Positions 41,289 to 50,374 are shown, counted from the stretch's first letter. The stretch: DNA of 51,575 bases from Spirochaetes bacterium ADurb.Bin110 (GCA_002070755.1 MWDY01000298.1:1-51575); one strand, 5' to 3'. The notes: generated by a model from the letters alone, not told the origin. Program-made: numbers and translations.

Positions 41289-43223
41289 ATGCCAGATGAT
41301 TTGAAAGTCAATGAAGACCCCCAGGTTCTACAGAAGAGAATCAGAGAACTGGAGTCTCTGATTAAGCATCACCAGGAACTCTACTATAATGGCGAACCCG
41401 AGATCTCAGATGAGGAATTCGACGCGCTATGGGATGAGCTCGCTTCAATAGATCCAGAGAATCCTCTTATAGCTTCTATAGGAGCAGACAGATCAGATCG
41501 ATGGCCTAAATATCAGCATAGGATGACAATGGGAAGTCTCTCCAAGGCTACAGATCCCGAATCATTTTTAGCTTGGGCGGCCAAAGTCAGGTATCCATTT
41601 TACCTTGTACAATACAAGCTCGATGGCGCTAGCATAGAGCTTCAATATGATGAAGGTGCCTTTGCAAGGGGAGTTACTCGCGGAGATGGGGTGATAGGTG
41701 ACGATATCACTCCCAATGTAATGCGTATGAATGGAGTGCCCAAACAGCTTCTAGAGCCATTTACAGGATCAGTGCGCGGTGAAGTGTTAATGTCAAAAAG
41801 AGTGCATGCAACCAAGTATTCAGACAAAGCCAATTGCCGCAACGCTGCAAATGGTCTCATGAAGCGCAAAGATGGTCAGGGAGTCGAGGATCTCGACATC
41901 GTCTGTTATGATGCAGTGGGTAGATTGCCTGCAGGCGAAGCCTTTTCCACCGAACGCGAAAAGATTACTTGGCTGAAAAGAATGGGCTTCAATGTTGTTC
42001 CAACTGTAGAGTGCAAGAGTCCTGAGGAGATCATTGTATATCGCGCTAAGATCATGGAACTACGGCCTACTCTGGAGTATGACATAGATGGGCTAGTCAT
42101 AAAGGGTGATCGAATCGATCCCGAGGATATGAACAAGCTGCGTCCAGAACTGCAGATAGCCTTTAAATTCAGCCCAGAAGAAGCTATCACAACACTTTTA
42201 GCAGTGGAATGGAGTGAATCTGGAACTACTGTGACCCCCATCGGTATAGTTGAACCTGTCCGGCTTGCAGGTACTACTGTTCAGCGAGCCAATCTAGCTA
42301 ACCCAGGCATGATTCGCTCTATGAACCTAAAAATCGGCTCGAAGGTTGTAGTAACTAAGCGCGGAGAGATCATTCCTAAGATTGAATCACTAGTTGAAAA
42401 CCCCAAAGATGCTATTCCGATTTCTATTCCTTCGAATTGCTCACTATGCGGCGCAGGGCTCGTAGATGAGGATACGCGTCTATATTGTCCGAATCCTGAA
42501 TGCCCAGGAAAAGCCTATCATCGCCTTGAGAAATGGCTATCCGTAATTGGTATAAAAGATATAGGATCGACCTTGTTAAGGAGACTTTTCGAAGCTAAGA
42601 GAGTGATGCGCATTCCAGATCTATATACGCTTACGATGGATGAGCTTATCTCCTTTGAGCGAATGGGGGAGAAGAGCGCTCAAAAAATATTGCGTAATAT
42701 AAAAGGACGAAATGAAGTCAGTCTTTCTCAGTTTATTGCAGGCTTTGATATAGAAGGAATCGGTTTGCTTATGGCGGACAAGCTCGTCGAAGCTGGCTAT
42801 GATACTCTCGATAAGATCCTAGCTGCTTCACCAGCTGATTTTGAAAAAATTGAAGGTTTTGCAGAGATCACCGCAAAGGCTCTTTACGAAGGGCTGCACC
42901 TGGTCGAGAAAGATATGCGCGAGCTCGTCGATAGAGGATATGTACGAATTAGGCCTCCGCTCCCCAGAATTCAAATGAGTACAAATCCAATTGCCAGCAA
43001 AAGCTTTTGTTTCACGGGAGAGTTGAGGTCGATGAAGCGCTCGGAAGCTGAAAAACTAGTTCGAGAAAAGGGCGGCATAGCCAAATCTAGCGTAACGAAG
43101 GATCTCGATTATCTAGTCACGAATGATCCCAGCTCAGGATCCGAAAAAAACAGGAAGGCTCAAGAGCTCTCGATTAAGATCATCGACGAAGAAGAATTCC
43201 TTGAAATGGCCGGCCTTAAATAA
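41289..43223 (+). CDS. ligA: NAD+-dependent DNA ligase LigA
   Basis: A 644-residue enzyme sealing nicks during replication and repair. The N-terminal Ia domain binds NAD+ (HHQELYYNGEPEISDEEFDALWDEL). The adenylation domain has Lys110 in YKLDG as the AMP acceptor, followed by the OB fold. A zinc finger (CSLCGAG and CPNPECPG), helix-hairpin-helix repeats and a C-terminal BRCT domain (about 565-644, SKSFCFTGEL) complete it. All are typical. The ATG appears leaderless. It begins a run of core genes that continues to rsfS. Confidence 0.97.
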   Translation: MPDDLKVNEDPQVLQKRIRELESLIKHHQELYYNGEPEISDEEFDALWDELASIDPENPLIASIGADRSDRWPKYQHRMTMGSLSKATDPESFLAWAAKVRYPFYLVQYKLDGASIELQYDEGAFARGVTRGDGVIGDDITPNVMRMNGVPKQLLEPFTGSVRGEVLMSKRVHATKYSDKANCRNAANGLMKRKDGQGVEDLDIVCYDAVGRLPAGEAFSTEREKITWLKRMGFNVVPTVECKSPEEIIVYRAKIMELRPTLEYDIDGLVIKGDRIDPEDMNKLRPELQIAFKFSPEEAITTLLAVEWSESGTTVTPIGIVEPVRLAGTTVQRANLANPGMIRSMNLKIGSKVVVTKRGEIIPKIESLVENPKDAIPISIPSNCSLCGAGLVDEDTRLYCPNPECPGKAYHRLEKWLSVIGIKDIGSTLLRRLFEAKRVMRIPDLYTLTMDELISFERMGEKSAQKILRNIKGRNEVSLSQFIAGFDIEGIGLLMADKLVEAGYDTLDKILAASPADFEKIEGFAEITAKALYEGLHLVEKDMRELVDRGYVRIRPPLPRIQMSTNPIASKSFCFTGELRSMKRSEAEKLVREKGGIAKSSVTKDLDYLVTNDPSSGSEKNRKAQELSIKIIDEEEFLEMAGLK

Positions 43224-43233
43224 TGGATCTTAG

Positions 43234-43536
43234 ATGAGAGCACCTTCAGCAAGGCTTCCAGCACATCTCGATTTTCTCAAGCCAGCTCTCCATGAAGAGA
43301 AAGAAGGGATAGTGCTCGAAGTCTATGTAATCCCTCGTGCGCCTTGCGATAGTGTGGAGGAACTCCGCGATGGGCGCTTATTTCTGAGAGTAAAGGCAGT
43401 GCCAGAAAAAGGTAGGGCAAACAAGGCTGTATTGGACCTGATTGCGAATTATTTGGATACAGCGCCCTCAAATCTTCGTATATTGCGAGGCCATAGCTCT
43501 AGACGCAAGTCTATCTTATTGCAAAGCTTCAGATAA
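43234..43536 (+). CDS. DUF167 family protein (YggU-like)
   Basis: A 100-residue small cytosolic protein of the DUF167/YggU family of unknown function. The conserved core VYVIPRAPCDSV, LFLRVKAVPEKGRANKAVLDLIANYL, and SNLRILRGHSSRRKSILL is clear. It begins 10 nt after ligA and ends 22 nt before argS. The upstream 25 residues look like a short non-conserved extension, and the true start may be later, though no better ribosome-binding site is evident. Confidence 0.85.
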   Translation: MRAPSARLPAHLDFLKPALHEEKEGIVLEVYVIPRAPCDSVEELRDGRLFLRVKAVPEKGRANKAVLDLIANYLDTAPSNLRILRGHSSRRKSILLQSFR

Positions 43537-43558
43537 AATCGCTAAAATGGAGCTCCTC

Positions 43559-45331
43559 ATGGAATATTATGTGGATCAATGGAAATCGATAATTGCGAAC
43601 CGCTTAAATGAGTTCGCTTTCAAAAAAGGACTCAAGGATGCCTCTTTTTCCTCTCAGGATATAATTGCTGAGAAGCCACCTAGGCCAGAGTTTGGAGACA
43701 TAGGTTTTCCAATGTTCTCATATGCAAAGCAATTTCGAATGCCGCCAGCCAGAATAGCAATAGAGATAGCGAATCTCTGCAATATGACAACTGATACTGA
43801 GGAGCCTATATGGCCTGGTACCATAAAAACAGCAGGGCCATATTTAAACATATATCTAGACAAGAAATATGTAGCAAGCTACGTCCTTGAAAACGCAGAG
43901 AAAGAATCCTGGGGGTCTAGCCCAGTCTTCAATGGTCGAAGGATTATGATTGAGTTTTCTTGCCCAAATACAAACAAACCTCTTCACCTTGGACACCTTA
44001 GGAATAATGTGCTTGGAGAGTCTCTTTCGAGAATAATGAAAGCAGCAGGGGCAGAAGTCAAAAAGGTCAATCTGATAAACGACCGGGGAATTCATATATG
44101 CAAGTCGATGCTTGCATATCTTGCTTATGGAGAAGGGCGTACACCAGAAGATGAGGGATTGAAGAGCGATCACTTTGTAGGTAAGTACTACGTCTTATTC
44201 AATAGACTAAAAGAAGAAGATCCATTTGCAGAAGAGAAAGCTCAAGAGCTTTTGCAGAAATGGGAAGCTGGAGACCCAGACGTAATTGCCCTGTGGCAAA
44301 AGATGAACAATTGGGCTGTTGAAGGTATCATGGCTACCTATAGACGCCAGAAGGTTAGTTTCGATGAATTCCATTTCGAACATGAGACCTATAAGCTAGG
44401 CAAAGAGGAAGTGTTGGAAGGCCTTGCTCGGGGAATATTCTATCGCGCAGAAGATGGCGCAATTCAGGTGGATCTAGAAGACATCGGTCTAGGGAAAAAA
44501 GTGCTCCTCAGAAAAGATGGTACAAGTATCTACATCACACAGGATATAGGGACAGCAATTATGCGCTACAACAGATGGCCTTTCCATGAGCTCGTGTATG
44601 TTGTGGCCTCTGAGCAGCAGTACCATTTCAAAGTGCTTTTTGAAGTTCTAAGGAGGCTTGGCTATAATTGGGCAGAAAATCTCTACCATCTTTCATATGG
44701 ACTGGTTAATCTGCCTTCTGGCAGGATGAAAACCAGGGAAGGAACAGTAGTAGATGCCGATGATCTTATCGACGAGCTTACAAGATTAGCAGCAAATGAA
44801 ATAGCAGATAAGGGAAGAGAGGAAGCAGTAGGCGATATCAAAGATGTTGCAGAGCAGGTAGCTCTTGGAGCATTACATTATTTTCTTCTGCAAGTTTCGC
44901 CGGCTAAAGACATGCTTTACAATCCCGAGCAATCTATCTGTTTCGCTGGAGATACAGGGCCGTACATTCAATATATGGGAGCTCGAGCTAGTTCTATTCT
45001 CCGAAAACACAAGAATGGTGAGGGTAATGCAGATCAAGGGAAGATCGATGTTTCTCTTATAGTATCAGAATCAGATTGGCCTCTTATGAGGCTATTGATG
45101 GAATTTCCATATACTATCGAACAATCAGCAAAAAACAAAGATCCTTCCATTCTCGCTGCATATACCCATCAGCTTGCGAGTGAGTTTTCCGTCTGGTATA
45201 GAGACAATCCAGTACTCAATAACGACAATCCAGATATCTCAGCCAGCCGCTTAGCGTTTGTGGTCATGATAAGAGAAACACTTCAAAGAGCAAGCAATTT
45301 GCTATGCATACCATTTCTCGATTCCATGTAA
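43559..45331 (+). CDS. argS: arginyl-tRNA synthetase
   Basis: A 590-residue class Ia aminoacyl-tRNA synthetase charging tRNA-Arg, one of which is encoded at 17914. The ArgRS N-terminal domain is followed by SCPNTNKPLHLGHLRNNVLGESL with the HIGH-type HLGH. The KMSKS-equivalent loop is GRMKTREG and a helical DALR anticodon-binding domain lies at the C-terminus. The frame is open far upstream within yggU. The ATG at 43559 has GGAG 7 nt upstream and gives the expected N-terminus; an ATG at 43547 is the alternative. Confidence 0.95.
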   Translation: MEYYVDQWKSIIANRLNEFAFKKGLKDASFSSQDIIAEKPPRPEFGDIGFPMFSYAKQFRMPPARIAIEIANLCNMTTDTEEPIWPGTIKTAGPYLNIYLDKKYVASYVLENAEKESWGSSPVFNGRRIMIEFSCPNTNKPLHLGHLRNNVLGESLSRIMKAAGAEVKKVNLINDRGIHICKSMLAYLAYGEGRTPEDEGLKSDHFVGKYYVLFNRLKEEDPFAEEKAQELLQKWEAGDPDVIALWQKMNNWAVEGIMATYRRQKVSFDEFHFEHETYKLGKEEVLEGLARGIFYRAEDGAIQVDLEDIGLGKKVLLRKDGTSIYITQDIGTAIMRYNRWPFHELVYVVASEQQYHFKVLFEVLRRLGYNWAENLYHLSYGLVNLPSGRMKTREGTVVDADDLIDELTRLAANEIADKGREEAVGDIKDVAEQVALGALHYFLLQVSPAKDMLYNPEQSICFAGDTGPYIQYMGARASSILRKHKNGEGNADQGKIDVSLIVSESDWPLMRLLMEFPYTIEQSAKNKDPSILAAYTHQLASEFSVWYRDNPVLNNDNPDISASRLAFVVMIRETLQRASNLLCIPFLDSM

Positions 45332-45376
45332 GAAGGCCTGGAGAAGAAGTCGCTTTTTTTGAAGTTCTGGGAGCTG

Positions 45377-45406
45377 TTGACAAAGTGGGGTTATAAAGTG
45401 TATAAA
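45377..45406 (+). promoter_or_regulatory. rplU-rpmA promoter
   Basis: A perfect TTGACA (45377-45382), an 18-bp spacer and TATAAA (45401-45406), with initiation predicted near 45413. The 39-nt leader includes GAGGAT before the rplU ATG. Confidence 0.6.
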
Positions 45407-45451
45407 TTTCAGCCTGTTATGAGTATTTGAGCATTGATGAGGATAAGTAAT

Positions 45452-45763
45452 ATGTATGCAATCGTAGAAATCAACGGAAAACAATATCATGCAGAGCAGG
45501 GGAAGGATCTTGTAGTAGATCGCTTTGATGCAATGCCAGGTCAGTCGATTGTTTTGGAAAAAGTGTTATTGCTTAGTGGAGATGAGACCAGAGTTGGAAA
45601 TCCATATGTCAATGATGCTGCTGTCAAGGCTACCGTAAAAGAAGAGATAAAAAGTGATAAGATAATTGTATTTAAGTATAAGCCAAAAAAGGGATATCAC
45701 AAAACCCGCGGGCATCGTCAGCCTTATACTGTGCTCACGGTGGATGAAATTGTAGGCGCCTGA
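45452..45763 (+). CDS. rplU: 50S ribosomal protein L21
   Basis: A 103-residue ribosomal protein of the large subunit. The start MYAIVEINGKQYHAEQGKDLVV, the motif KIIVFKYKPKKGYHKTRGHRQPYT and the length are standard. The frame also opens at 45434, but the internal ATG has GAGGAT 8-9 nt upstream and matches the family start. It is first in the usual rplU-rpmA-obg group, without the Prp/ysxB gene seen between L21 and L27 in Firmicutes. Confidence 0.97.
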   Translation: MYAIVEINGKQYHAEQGKDLVVDRFDAMPGQSIVLEKVLLLSGDETRVGNPYVNDAAVKATVKEEIKSDKIIVFKYKPKKGYHKTRGHRQPYTVLTVDEIVGA

Positions 45764-45792
45764 GGCGTCCATCTTAACTGGAGGAATATACC

Positions 45793-46038
45793 ATGCCACA
45801 TAAAGGTGTTAATGGCCGAGATTCAAATCCACAGTATCTTGGTGTAAAGGCCTATGCAAGCGAGAGGGTAAACGCGGGCTCGATTATTGTACGCCAGAGG
45901 GGTTCGAGAATAAATCCAGGCAAGAATGTTGCTAAGGGTAAGGATGACACACTATTTGCGCTTATCGATGGTACGGTGCGCTTCCGTGAATATAAAGGAA
46001 AGAAATTTGTAGATGTGGAGCCAGCCATTCAAGCATGA
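45793..46038 (+). CDS. rpmA: 50S ribosomal protein L27 with shortened N-terminal tail
   Basis: An 81-residue large-subunit protein. The body [37 protein letters not shown] is standard. The flexible N-terminal tail, which reaches the peptidyl transferase centre in E. coli, is only MPHKGV before NGRDS, about five residues shorter than the usual MAHKKAGGSTR-type tail. The ATG has a strong GGAGGA 8 nt upstream, and no alternative start would lengthen the tail: the sequence upstream contains the rplU stop region. A terminator follows directly. Confidence 0.95.
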   Translation: MPHKGVNGRDSNPQYLGVKAYASERVNAGSIIVRQRGSRINPGKNVAKGKDDTLFALIDGTVRFREYKGKKFVDVEPAIQA

Positions 46039-46062
46039 GCACAAAAAGCAGAGTATAATTCT

Positions 46063-46095
46063 AACCGCTCCTGTAGCACAGAGGGCGGTTTTTTT
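46063..46095 (+). terminator. rho-independent terminator after rpmA
   Basis: AACCGCTC-CTGT, loop AGC, then ACAG-a-GGGCGGTT: a 12-bp stem with one bulged A and one G-T pair, followed by seven T residues. It lies 25 nt after the L27 stop, separating the ribosomal protein genes from obg. Confidence 0.85.
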
Positions 46096-46125
46096 GTTAT
46101 GCTCATGATATATGGGAGAATTTTT

Positions 46126-47232
46126 GTGATCAAATTCGCTGATGAAGCGATAATAAGCGTCGCAAGCGGTAAGGGGGGTGATGGTTGCGTTGCCTTTAGG
46201 CGAGAAAGGTTCATTCCCTTTGGTGGCCCTGCAGGCGGTGATGGGGGGCGCGGGGGAGATGTGGTGTTTGTTGTCAAGCGGAACCTTCGGACGCTTGCAT
46301 ATCTCCGATATCGTCAGGTTTTTAAAGCCGAAAACGGTCAGCCAGGCATGGGAAAGAACATGCATGGCAGAGATGGAAAGGATGTCATAATCGAAGTCCC
46401 ACCAGGGACGATTGTTCGTGATGCTCAGACTAATGAGATTATAAGGGATTTTGGCCATCGGGCTGGTGGCAAAAGAGCTGGACCGCTAGAGGATGAAAAG
46501 CCATGGGTTTTCTTAAAAGGCGGCAAGGGAGGGTGGGGAAATACTCATTTTAAGAGCTCAGTAAATCAGGCTCCCCGTTACGCTCAACCTGGTCAGGCAG
46601 GACAGGAGAGAAAGCTCAAAGTAGAACTCAGCCTGATTGCCGATATCGGTCTCGTTGGGTTTCCAAATGCCGGGAAATCGAGTCTGTTAGAGTATTTTAC
46701 AAATGCACGTCCCAAAATCGCGCCATATCCTTTCACCACAAAGATACCTAATCTAGGCGTTCTTACGGTGAATGAGAGGGATATTATTTTAGCTGATATT
46801 CCGGGCATAATAGAGGGAGCACATGAGGGGGCGGGATTGGGGATTCGTTTCCTAAAACATATTGCTAGGACAGCTTGTCTTGCTTTTTTGGTGGATCTTT
46901 CCGACGAGCATTGGCGAGCGGCCTTTCCAACTCTGTTGCGCGAATTGGGGCTATTTTCTCCAACCCTAGTTCAGAAGCCGCGTATCTTGCTAGGAACAAA
47001 GATGGATTTACCGGAATCCCAAGCGAATTTTATGGATTTCAGAGCATCTTTCCCAGAAGAAAGTATCTATGGAATATCTGTTTTTACTGGGCAAGGTCTG
47101 GATGAGGTCAAACAGCAATTCTTTGAAAAGGTTATGGCCTATGAAGCTGCCGAGGCTTATGAAGCTCAAAAAGAAAATAGCCCAGAGCGCCTATTCGATG
47201 AAATAGATTTTTTGGATGAGGGCTTTATTTGA
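46126..47232 (+). CDS. obg: GTPase Obg
   Basis: A 368-residue ribosome-associated GTPase involved in large-subunit maturation. The glycine-rich Obg domain (SGKGGDGCVAFRRE, GGPAGGDGGRGGDV) is followed by the G domain with GFPNAGKSS (about 178-186), DIPGIIEGAHEGAGLGI, and the G4 motif GTKMD. The acidic C-terminal tail is short. ATGs at 46099 and 46105 are in frame, but the GTG at 46126 has GGGAG 7 nt upstream and gives the family's usual N-terminus; the earlier ATGs lie next to the terminator. Confidence 0.94.
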   Translation: MIKFADEAIISVASGKGGDGCVAFRRERFIPFGGPAGGDGGRGGDVVFVVKRNLRTLAYLRYRQVFKAENGQPGMGKNMHGRDGKDVIIEVPPGTIVRDAQTNEIIRDFGHRAGGKRAGPLEDEKPWVFLKGGKGGWGNTHFKSSVNQAPRYAQPGQAGQERKLKVELSLIADIGLVGFPNAGKSSLLEYFTNARPKIAPYPFTTKIPNLGVLTVNERDIILADIPGIIEGAHEGAGLGIRFLKHIARTACLAFLVDLSDEHWRAAFPTLLRELGLFSPTLVQKPRILLGTKMDLPESQANFMDFRASFPEESIYGISVFTGQGLDEVKQQFFEKVMAYEAAEAYEAQKENSPERLFDEIDFLDEGFI

Positions 47233-47810
47233 TGAGAATTGCGATAATTGGAGGATCCTTCAATCCGCCCCATATAGGACACATGATTTTGATTGAAGAG
47301 ATTCTTGCCACTGAACGTTATCAGAGAGTATTGCTTATTCCAGCTAAAGCTGCCCCACATAAAATTCCACAGATGGACCCGGGTCCGGAAATGCGACTTG
47401 CTCTTTTGGAAGCAAGCATTGAAGGATGGCCCAATGTGGCGATCGAAGATTGCGAATTGAGGCGAGCTGGTCTATCCTATACTTCAGATACCTTGGAAGA
47501 ACTATGGGATAGAAAGCTGTTCGATGAAAGGCCTGGGCTTGTGATAGGCGATGATCTAGCTACTGATTTCTTGGCGACATGGAAACGAGCAGAGAAGATT
47601 CTGGAATTAGCGGATATTATCGTTGCCCATCGTTTCAATGTTAATAATATCCCATTGCCTTATCCTCACGACTATATCGACAATCTTATTATTCCAATCT
47701 CTTCCACGCTTGTAAGAGGTAGGATTCATGATGGTGGTGCATGGCGTTCGCTCGTTATGCCTTCTGTCCGCACAATCATAGAGAACTATGGACTATATCG
47801 AAATACCTGA
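47232..47810 (+). CDS. nadD: nicotinate-nucleotide adenylyltransferase NadD
   Basis: A 192-residue enzyme of NAD biosynthesis, converting nicotinate mononucleotide to its adenine dinucleotide. The nucleotidyltransferase start RIAIIGGSFNPPHIGHM with the (H/T)xGH motif, the IPAKAAPHK loop and the C-terminal ISSTLVRGRI (ISST-x-x-R) are diagnostic. The ATG overlaps the obg stop (TGATG), so translation is coupled. Gene order obg-nadD-yqeK-lytR-rsfS is a familiar one. Confidence 0.96.
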   Translation: MRIAIIGGSFNPPHIGHMILIEEILATERYQRVLLIPAKAAPHKIPQMDPGPEMRLALLEASIEGWPNVAIEDCELRRAGLSYTSDTLEELWDRKLFDERPGLVIGDDLATDFLATWKRAEKILELADIIVAHRFNVNNIPLPYPHDYIDNLIIPISSTLVRGRIHDGGAWRSLVMPSVRTIIENYGLYRNT

Positions 47811-48402
47811 AATTGCCATGGTAATAGAAAAAGAGATTGCATGTACTTTGTCTCCAAAAAGATATGCTCACTCTCGATCAACTGCAGAGACGGCGGTAAA
47901 ACTCGCCAAGCGTTTTGGTGAAGACCAATGGGCTGCCCATCTAGCAGGATTGTCGCATGATATGTGCAGGGGATTGAGTTTTGAAGAGCAAGATAATCTG
48001 GTGAATCAACATAAAGCTTGCATCGCTTTTCTTAGTAAGCGCGCATCTCTGGCAGCAATCTTATCGGATAAGGAATATAGGGAAAAAATGATTCATGGCC
48101 CGGCTGCAGCTTGTTTGCTCTGTCATAGGTTTCAGGTCAGGCAAGAATCGATATTGGAAGCTGTGGCATTGCATAGCATTGCAGATGATGCAATGTCTCC
48201 TCTTGCTAAGATTGTATACATTGCAGATAAGCTCGAACCGCTTCGCAATCGGGCGGCGGATGCTGATGAAAAAATGCAGACTCTAGACCTAGATTCGCTT
48301 TTTGCATATACACTTAGTTCAGTTGTAAAATGGTTCTCTGAATCTGGGAGACCACTTTGCCCATACACTGCTGAGATATATAGCAGGATGCCAAAATTAT
48401 GA
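47788..48402 (+). CDS. yqeK: YqeK-like HD-domain phosphohydrolase
   Basis: A 204-residue HD-domain protein of the YqeK family; in other bacteria these are symmetrical Ap4A hydrolases. Metal ligands are seen in RYAHSRSTAETAVKLAKRFG (first His), AGLSHDMCRG (His-Asp), IHGPAAA, and a second-half VALHSI and VYIADKLEP. The ATG at 47788 overlaps the end of nadD by 23 nt; an ATG at 47818 just after the nadD stop is an alternative. Its stop overlaps the start of the LytR-family gene as ATGA. Confidence 0.9.
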   Translation: MDYIEIPEIAMVIEKEIACTLSPKRYAHSRSTAETAVKLAKRFGEDQWAAHLAGLSHDMCRGLSFEEQDNLVNQHKACIAFLSKRASLAAILSDKEYREKMIHGPAAACLLCHRFQVRQESILEAVALHSIADDAMSPLAKIVYIADKLEPLRNRAADADEKMQTLDLDSLFAYTLSSVVKWFSESGRPLCPYTAEIYSRMPKL

Positions 48403-49589
48403 GCGACTCGAAATTAAAAATTCTAAAGCGAAGCACGCTGCCACTTCTAATGATTCTGATCGTTGTAGCAATAGGGCTTTTCTTTGTTATCAAGCTTACC
48501 CAGAAGGGAACTGTCGAGAGCATTATCAAGAAAGATCAGCCTATGGCTATACTCTTTATTTTTGAGAGTGATAAAAAACCTGTTTCTAATCAACTTTTAA
48601 TCTGGTATCCTTCGAGGCGCAAGGCTGCCATTATGGATATTCCAAGCACTATGGGCATCATCCTAAAAAGTGCAAATAAAATGAGCAGCATCGACACTGT
48701 CTATGACTCTCGAAATCCCAGTAAATTCGTCAAAGAAATAAGTGATTATCTTAAGTACCCAATTGATGGCTGGTTTATATACGATGAGGCGAGCCTTTGC
48801 CAGACAATAGATCTACTGGAAGGAATTCAGATGTTTATCCCCGAGACGGTGATAGAGAGTGAATCATTGAAAGGGGTGTCTCTTCCTGGAGGCGCTGTAG
48901 TGCTAGATGGGGACAAGTCAAACCAATACCTTCTTTATGCCTTAGCTACAGACTCCTATTCCGAGGAGATAAGCCGTAAACAAAGGTTGCTTATTAACAT
49001 GCTGGGGAAACTGGCAGATGAGTCGACAACCTTAAATAAGAATAATAATCTTCGTTTGATCGCCTCAAAACCAAAAAGCAATTTCAGCCTTGCAACTCGT
49101 GTGAGTATTTTTAAGCACTTAGCCCAGATTGATTATGATATGATAATCACACAATTCATTTCTGGATCTTTTAGAAGCTTCGAAGGGCGTCGCCTTCTCT
49201 TTCCATATTATGATGGGGAGCTTGCTCGGGATGTGGTGAGTCAGACGGCAAAGGCGCTTGGCGTTGAAGAAAATGGAGCTTCTCAGAAGACAGTTGTCAC
49301 TATAGACATACTGAATGGCTGTGGAGAAAAAGGGCTTGCAAATACAGCCTCGATTCTCTTTGAGAGCTATGGTTACAAAGTCGTATCGGTAGGTAATGCA
49401 CCGAGTTTTGATTATGCAAAGACCATTATGTACGACAATGATGGGGATAAGGCAGCGCTTCAGCAGGTTGCAAATATTATAAACTGTAGGAATTTTGGTG
49501 ATGCTTCAGTTATGCCGGGGCTTCAAAAGGCAAATATCACTATAATATTGGGAAAAGATTTCAATGGGAGGTATTGTATTGGACAGTAA
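48399..49589 (+). CDS. LytR/CpsA/Psr-related membrane protein with LytR_C domain
   Basis: A 396-residue protein anchored by one N-terminal transmembrane helix (about residues 13-32), with the rest outside the cytoplasm. The central region resembles a divergent LCP domain (SIDTVYDSRNP, GWFIYDEASLCQTIDLLEGIQMFIPE), but the usual Arg/Asp catalytic residues are not obvious. The C-terminal part (about 300-390, TVVTIDILNGCGEKGLANTASILFESYGYKVVSVGNA) is a clear LytR_C domain. A role in attaching glycopolymers to the envelope is possible but uncertain. It sits between yqeK and rsfS. Confidence 0.8.
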   Translation: MSDSKLKILKRSTLPLLMILIVVAIGLFFVIKLTQKGTVESIIKKDQPMAILFIFESDKKPVSNQLLIWYPSRRKAAIMDIPSTMGIILKSANKMSSIDTVYDSRNPSKFVKEISDYLKYPIDGWFIYDEASLCQTIDLLEGIQMFIPETVIESESLKGVSLPGGAVVLDGDKSNQYLLYALATDSYSEEISRKQRLLINMLGKLADESTTLNKNNNLRLIASKPKSNFSLATRVSIFKHLAQIDYDMIITQFISGSFRSFEGRRLLFPYYDGELARDVVSQTAKALGVEENGASQKTVVTIDILNGCGEKGLANTASILFESYGYKVVSVGNAPSFDYAKTIMYDNDGDKAALQQVANIINCRNFGDASVMPGLQKANITIILGKDFNGRYCIGQ

Positions 49590-49941
49590 GGCGTTTGCAT
49601 ATCAAAGTGCTGAGATTCTAGCGCAGCATAAAGCGCTCAATGTTCTCGTCATGGATGTTCATGAGATAGCTGGGTGGGCTGATTATTTTGTGCTGGCGAC
49701 AAGCACAAGTTCTACTCATATGCGGGGGCTTCAAAAGCATATTGAGGAATTTCTGGATTCCGAAAAAATAGACCTTCTCAATAGGCCTGAAGTTACCGAC
49801 GATCAGTGCTGGCTGCTAATGGATGCCCAGGATGTGATTATTCATATAATGAGCGCTGAAGCCAGGGAGTTCTATGATCTAGAATCGCTTTGGTTCAATG
49901 CACCTCGCTTTGCAGTCACTTTCCGTGGAAATGGAATCTAA
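49579..49941 (+). CDS. rsfS: ribosome silencing factor RsfS
   Basis: A 120-residue Iojap/RsfS protein that binds L14 and blocks subunit joining in stationary or starved cells. ALNVLVMDVHEIAGWADYFVLATSTSSTHMRGL and VIIHIMSAEAREFYDLESLW are the conserved parts. The start is read as TTG at 49579, with a strong GGGAGG 7 nt upstream; an in-frame ATG at 49564 has none. It overlaps the end of the LytR-family gene by 11 nt. Confidence 0.92.
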   Translation: MDSKAFAYQSAEILAQHKALNVLVMDVHEIAGWADYFVLATSTSSTHMRGLQKHIEEFLDSEKIDLLNRPEVTDDQCWLLMDAQDVIIHIMSAEAREFYDLESLWFNAPRFAVTFRGNGI

Positions 49942-49981
49942 TTCTGGAATGGTCTCAATAATCTTTAGGTATGGGCAAGCT

Positions 49982-50015
49982 ATTGAAAAGGCGCGGTTTT
50001 AGCCGCGCCTTTCAA
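49982..50015. terminator. bidirectional terminator between rsfS and the acidic-protein gene
   Basis: ATTGAAA-a-GGCGCGG, loop TTTTAG, then CCGCGCC-TTTCAAT: a 14-bp stem with a single bulge. A-rich and T-rich stretches form the base of the stem on both sides, so it can act for the two convergent genes. Confidence 0.7.
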
Positions 50016-50032
50016 TCTATAAGGCCGTCCTC

Positions 50033-50374
50033 TTATTCATCCGTGTCATCGTCATAATCAAAATCTTCATCTTCGAAATCCTCGTCCTCGAATTCCTCAT
50101 CCTCATCTATGTCCTCATCTTCGTCGAAATCCTCATCGATATCTTCCTCGTCCTCGAATTCATCATCCTCTTCGAAGTCATCTTCATCTTCTAGATCTTC
50201 TTCATCTTCAATCTCGTCATCATCGCTATCATAGTCGAATTCATCGTCGTAGGCGCCATCGAATCGCACAGTAGGTCGAAGCGAATATATGGCATCGGCA
50301 GAATTGCCGTTGGTAAGTGTGATCAATTCGAATTCTTCCTGCGTATCGGCGGTCATTGTAATTTTATGGTTCAT
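50033..50374 (-). CDS. extremely acidic small protein, function unknown
   Basis: A 113-residue protein. Residues 1-40 are ordinary (MNHKITMTADTQEEFELITL...YSLRPTVRF). The remaining ~70 consist almost only of Asp and Glu, with scattered Phe, Tyr and Ile, in irregular DED/EDEDF repeats. The ATG at 50374 has a strong GGGAGGAG 7 nt upstream, which shows that it is translated; the frame opens further upstream without support. The acidic tail resembles in composition that of RNA polymerase delta or DNA-mimic proteins, but there is no homology that I can see. Confidence 0.75.
   Translation of the reverse strand: MNHKITMTADTQEEFELITLTNGNSADAIYSLRPTVRFDGAYDDEFDYDSDDDEIEDEEDLEDEDDFEEDDEFEDEEDIDEDFDEDEDIDEDEEFEDEDFEDEDFDYDDDTDE

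Noticed and set aside
50041..50230. Tandem DNA repeat or CRISPR-like array in the acidic-protein gene
   Set aside because: The repetition comes from Asp and Glu codons in one reading frame. Unit lengths are irregular and there are no spacers.
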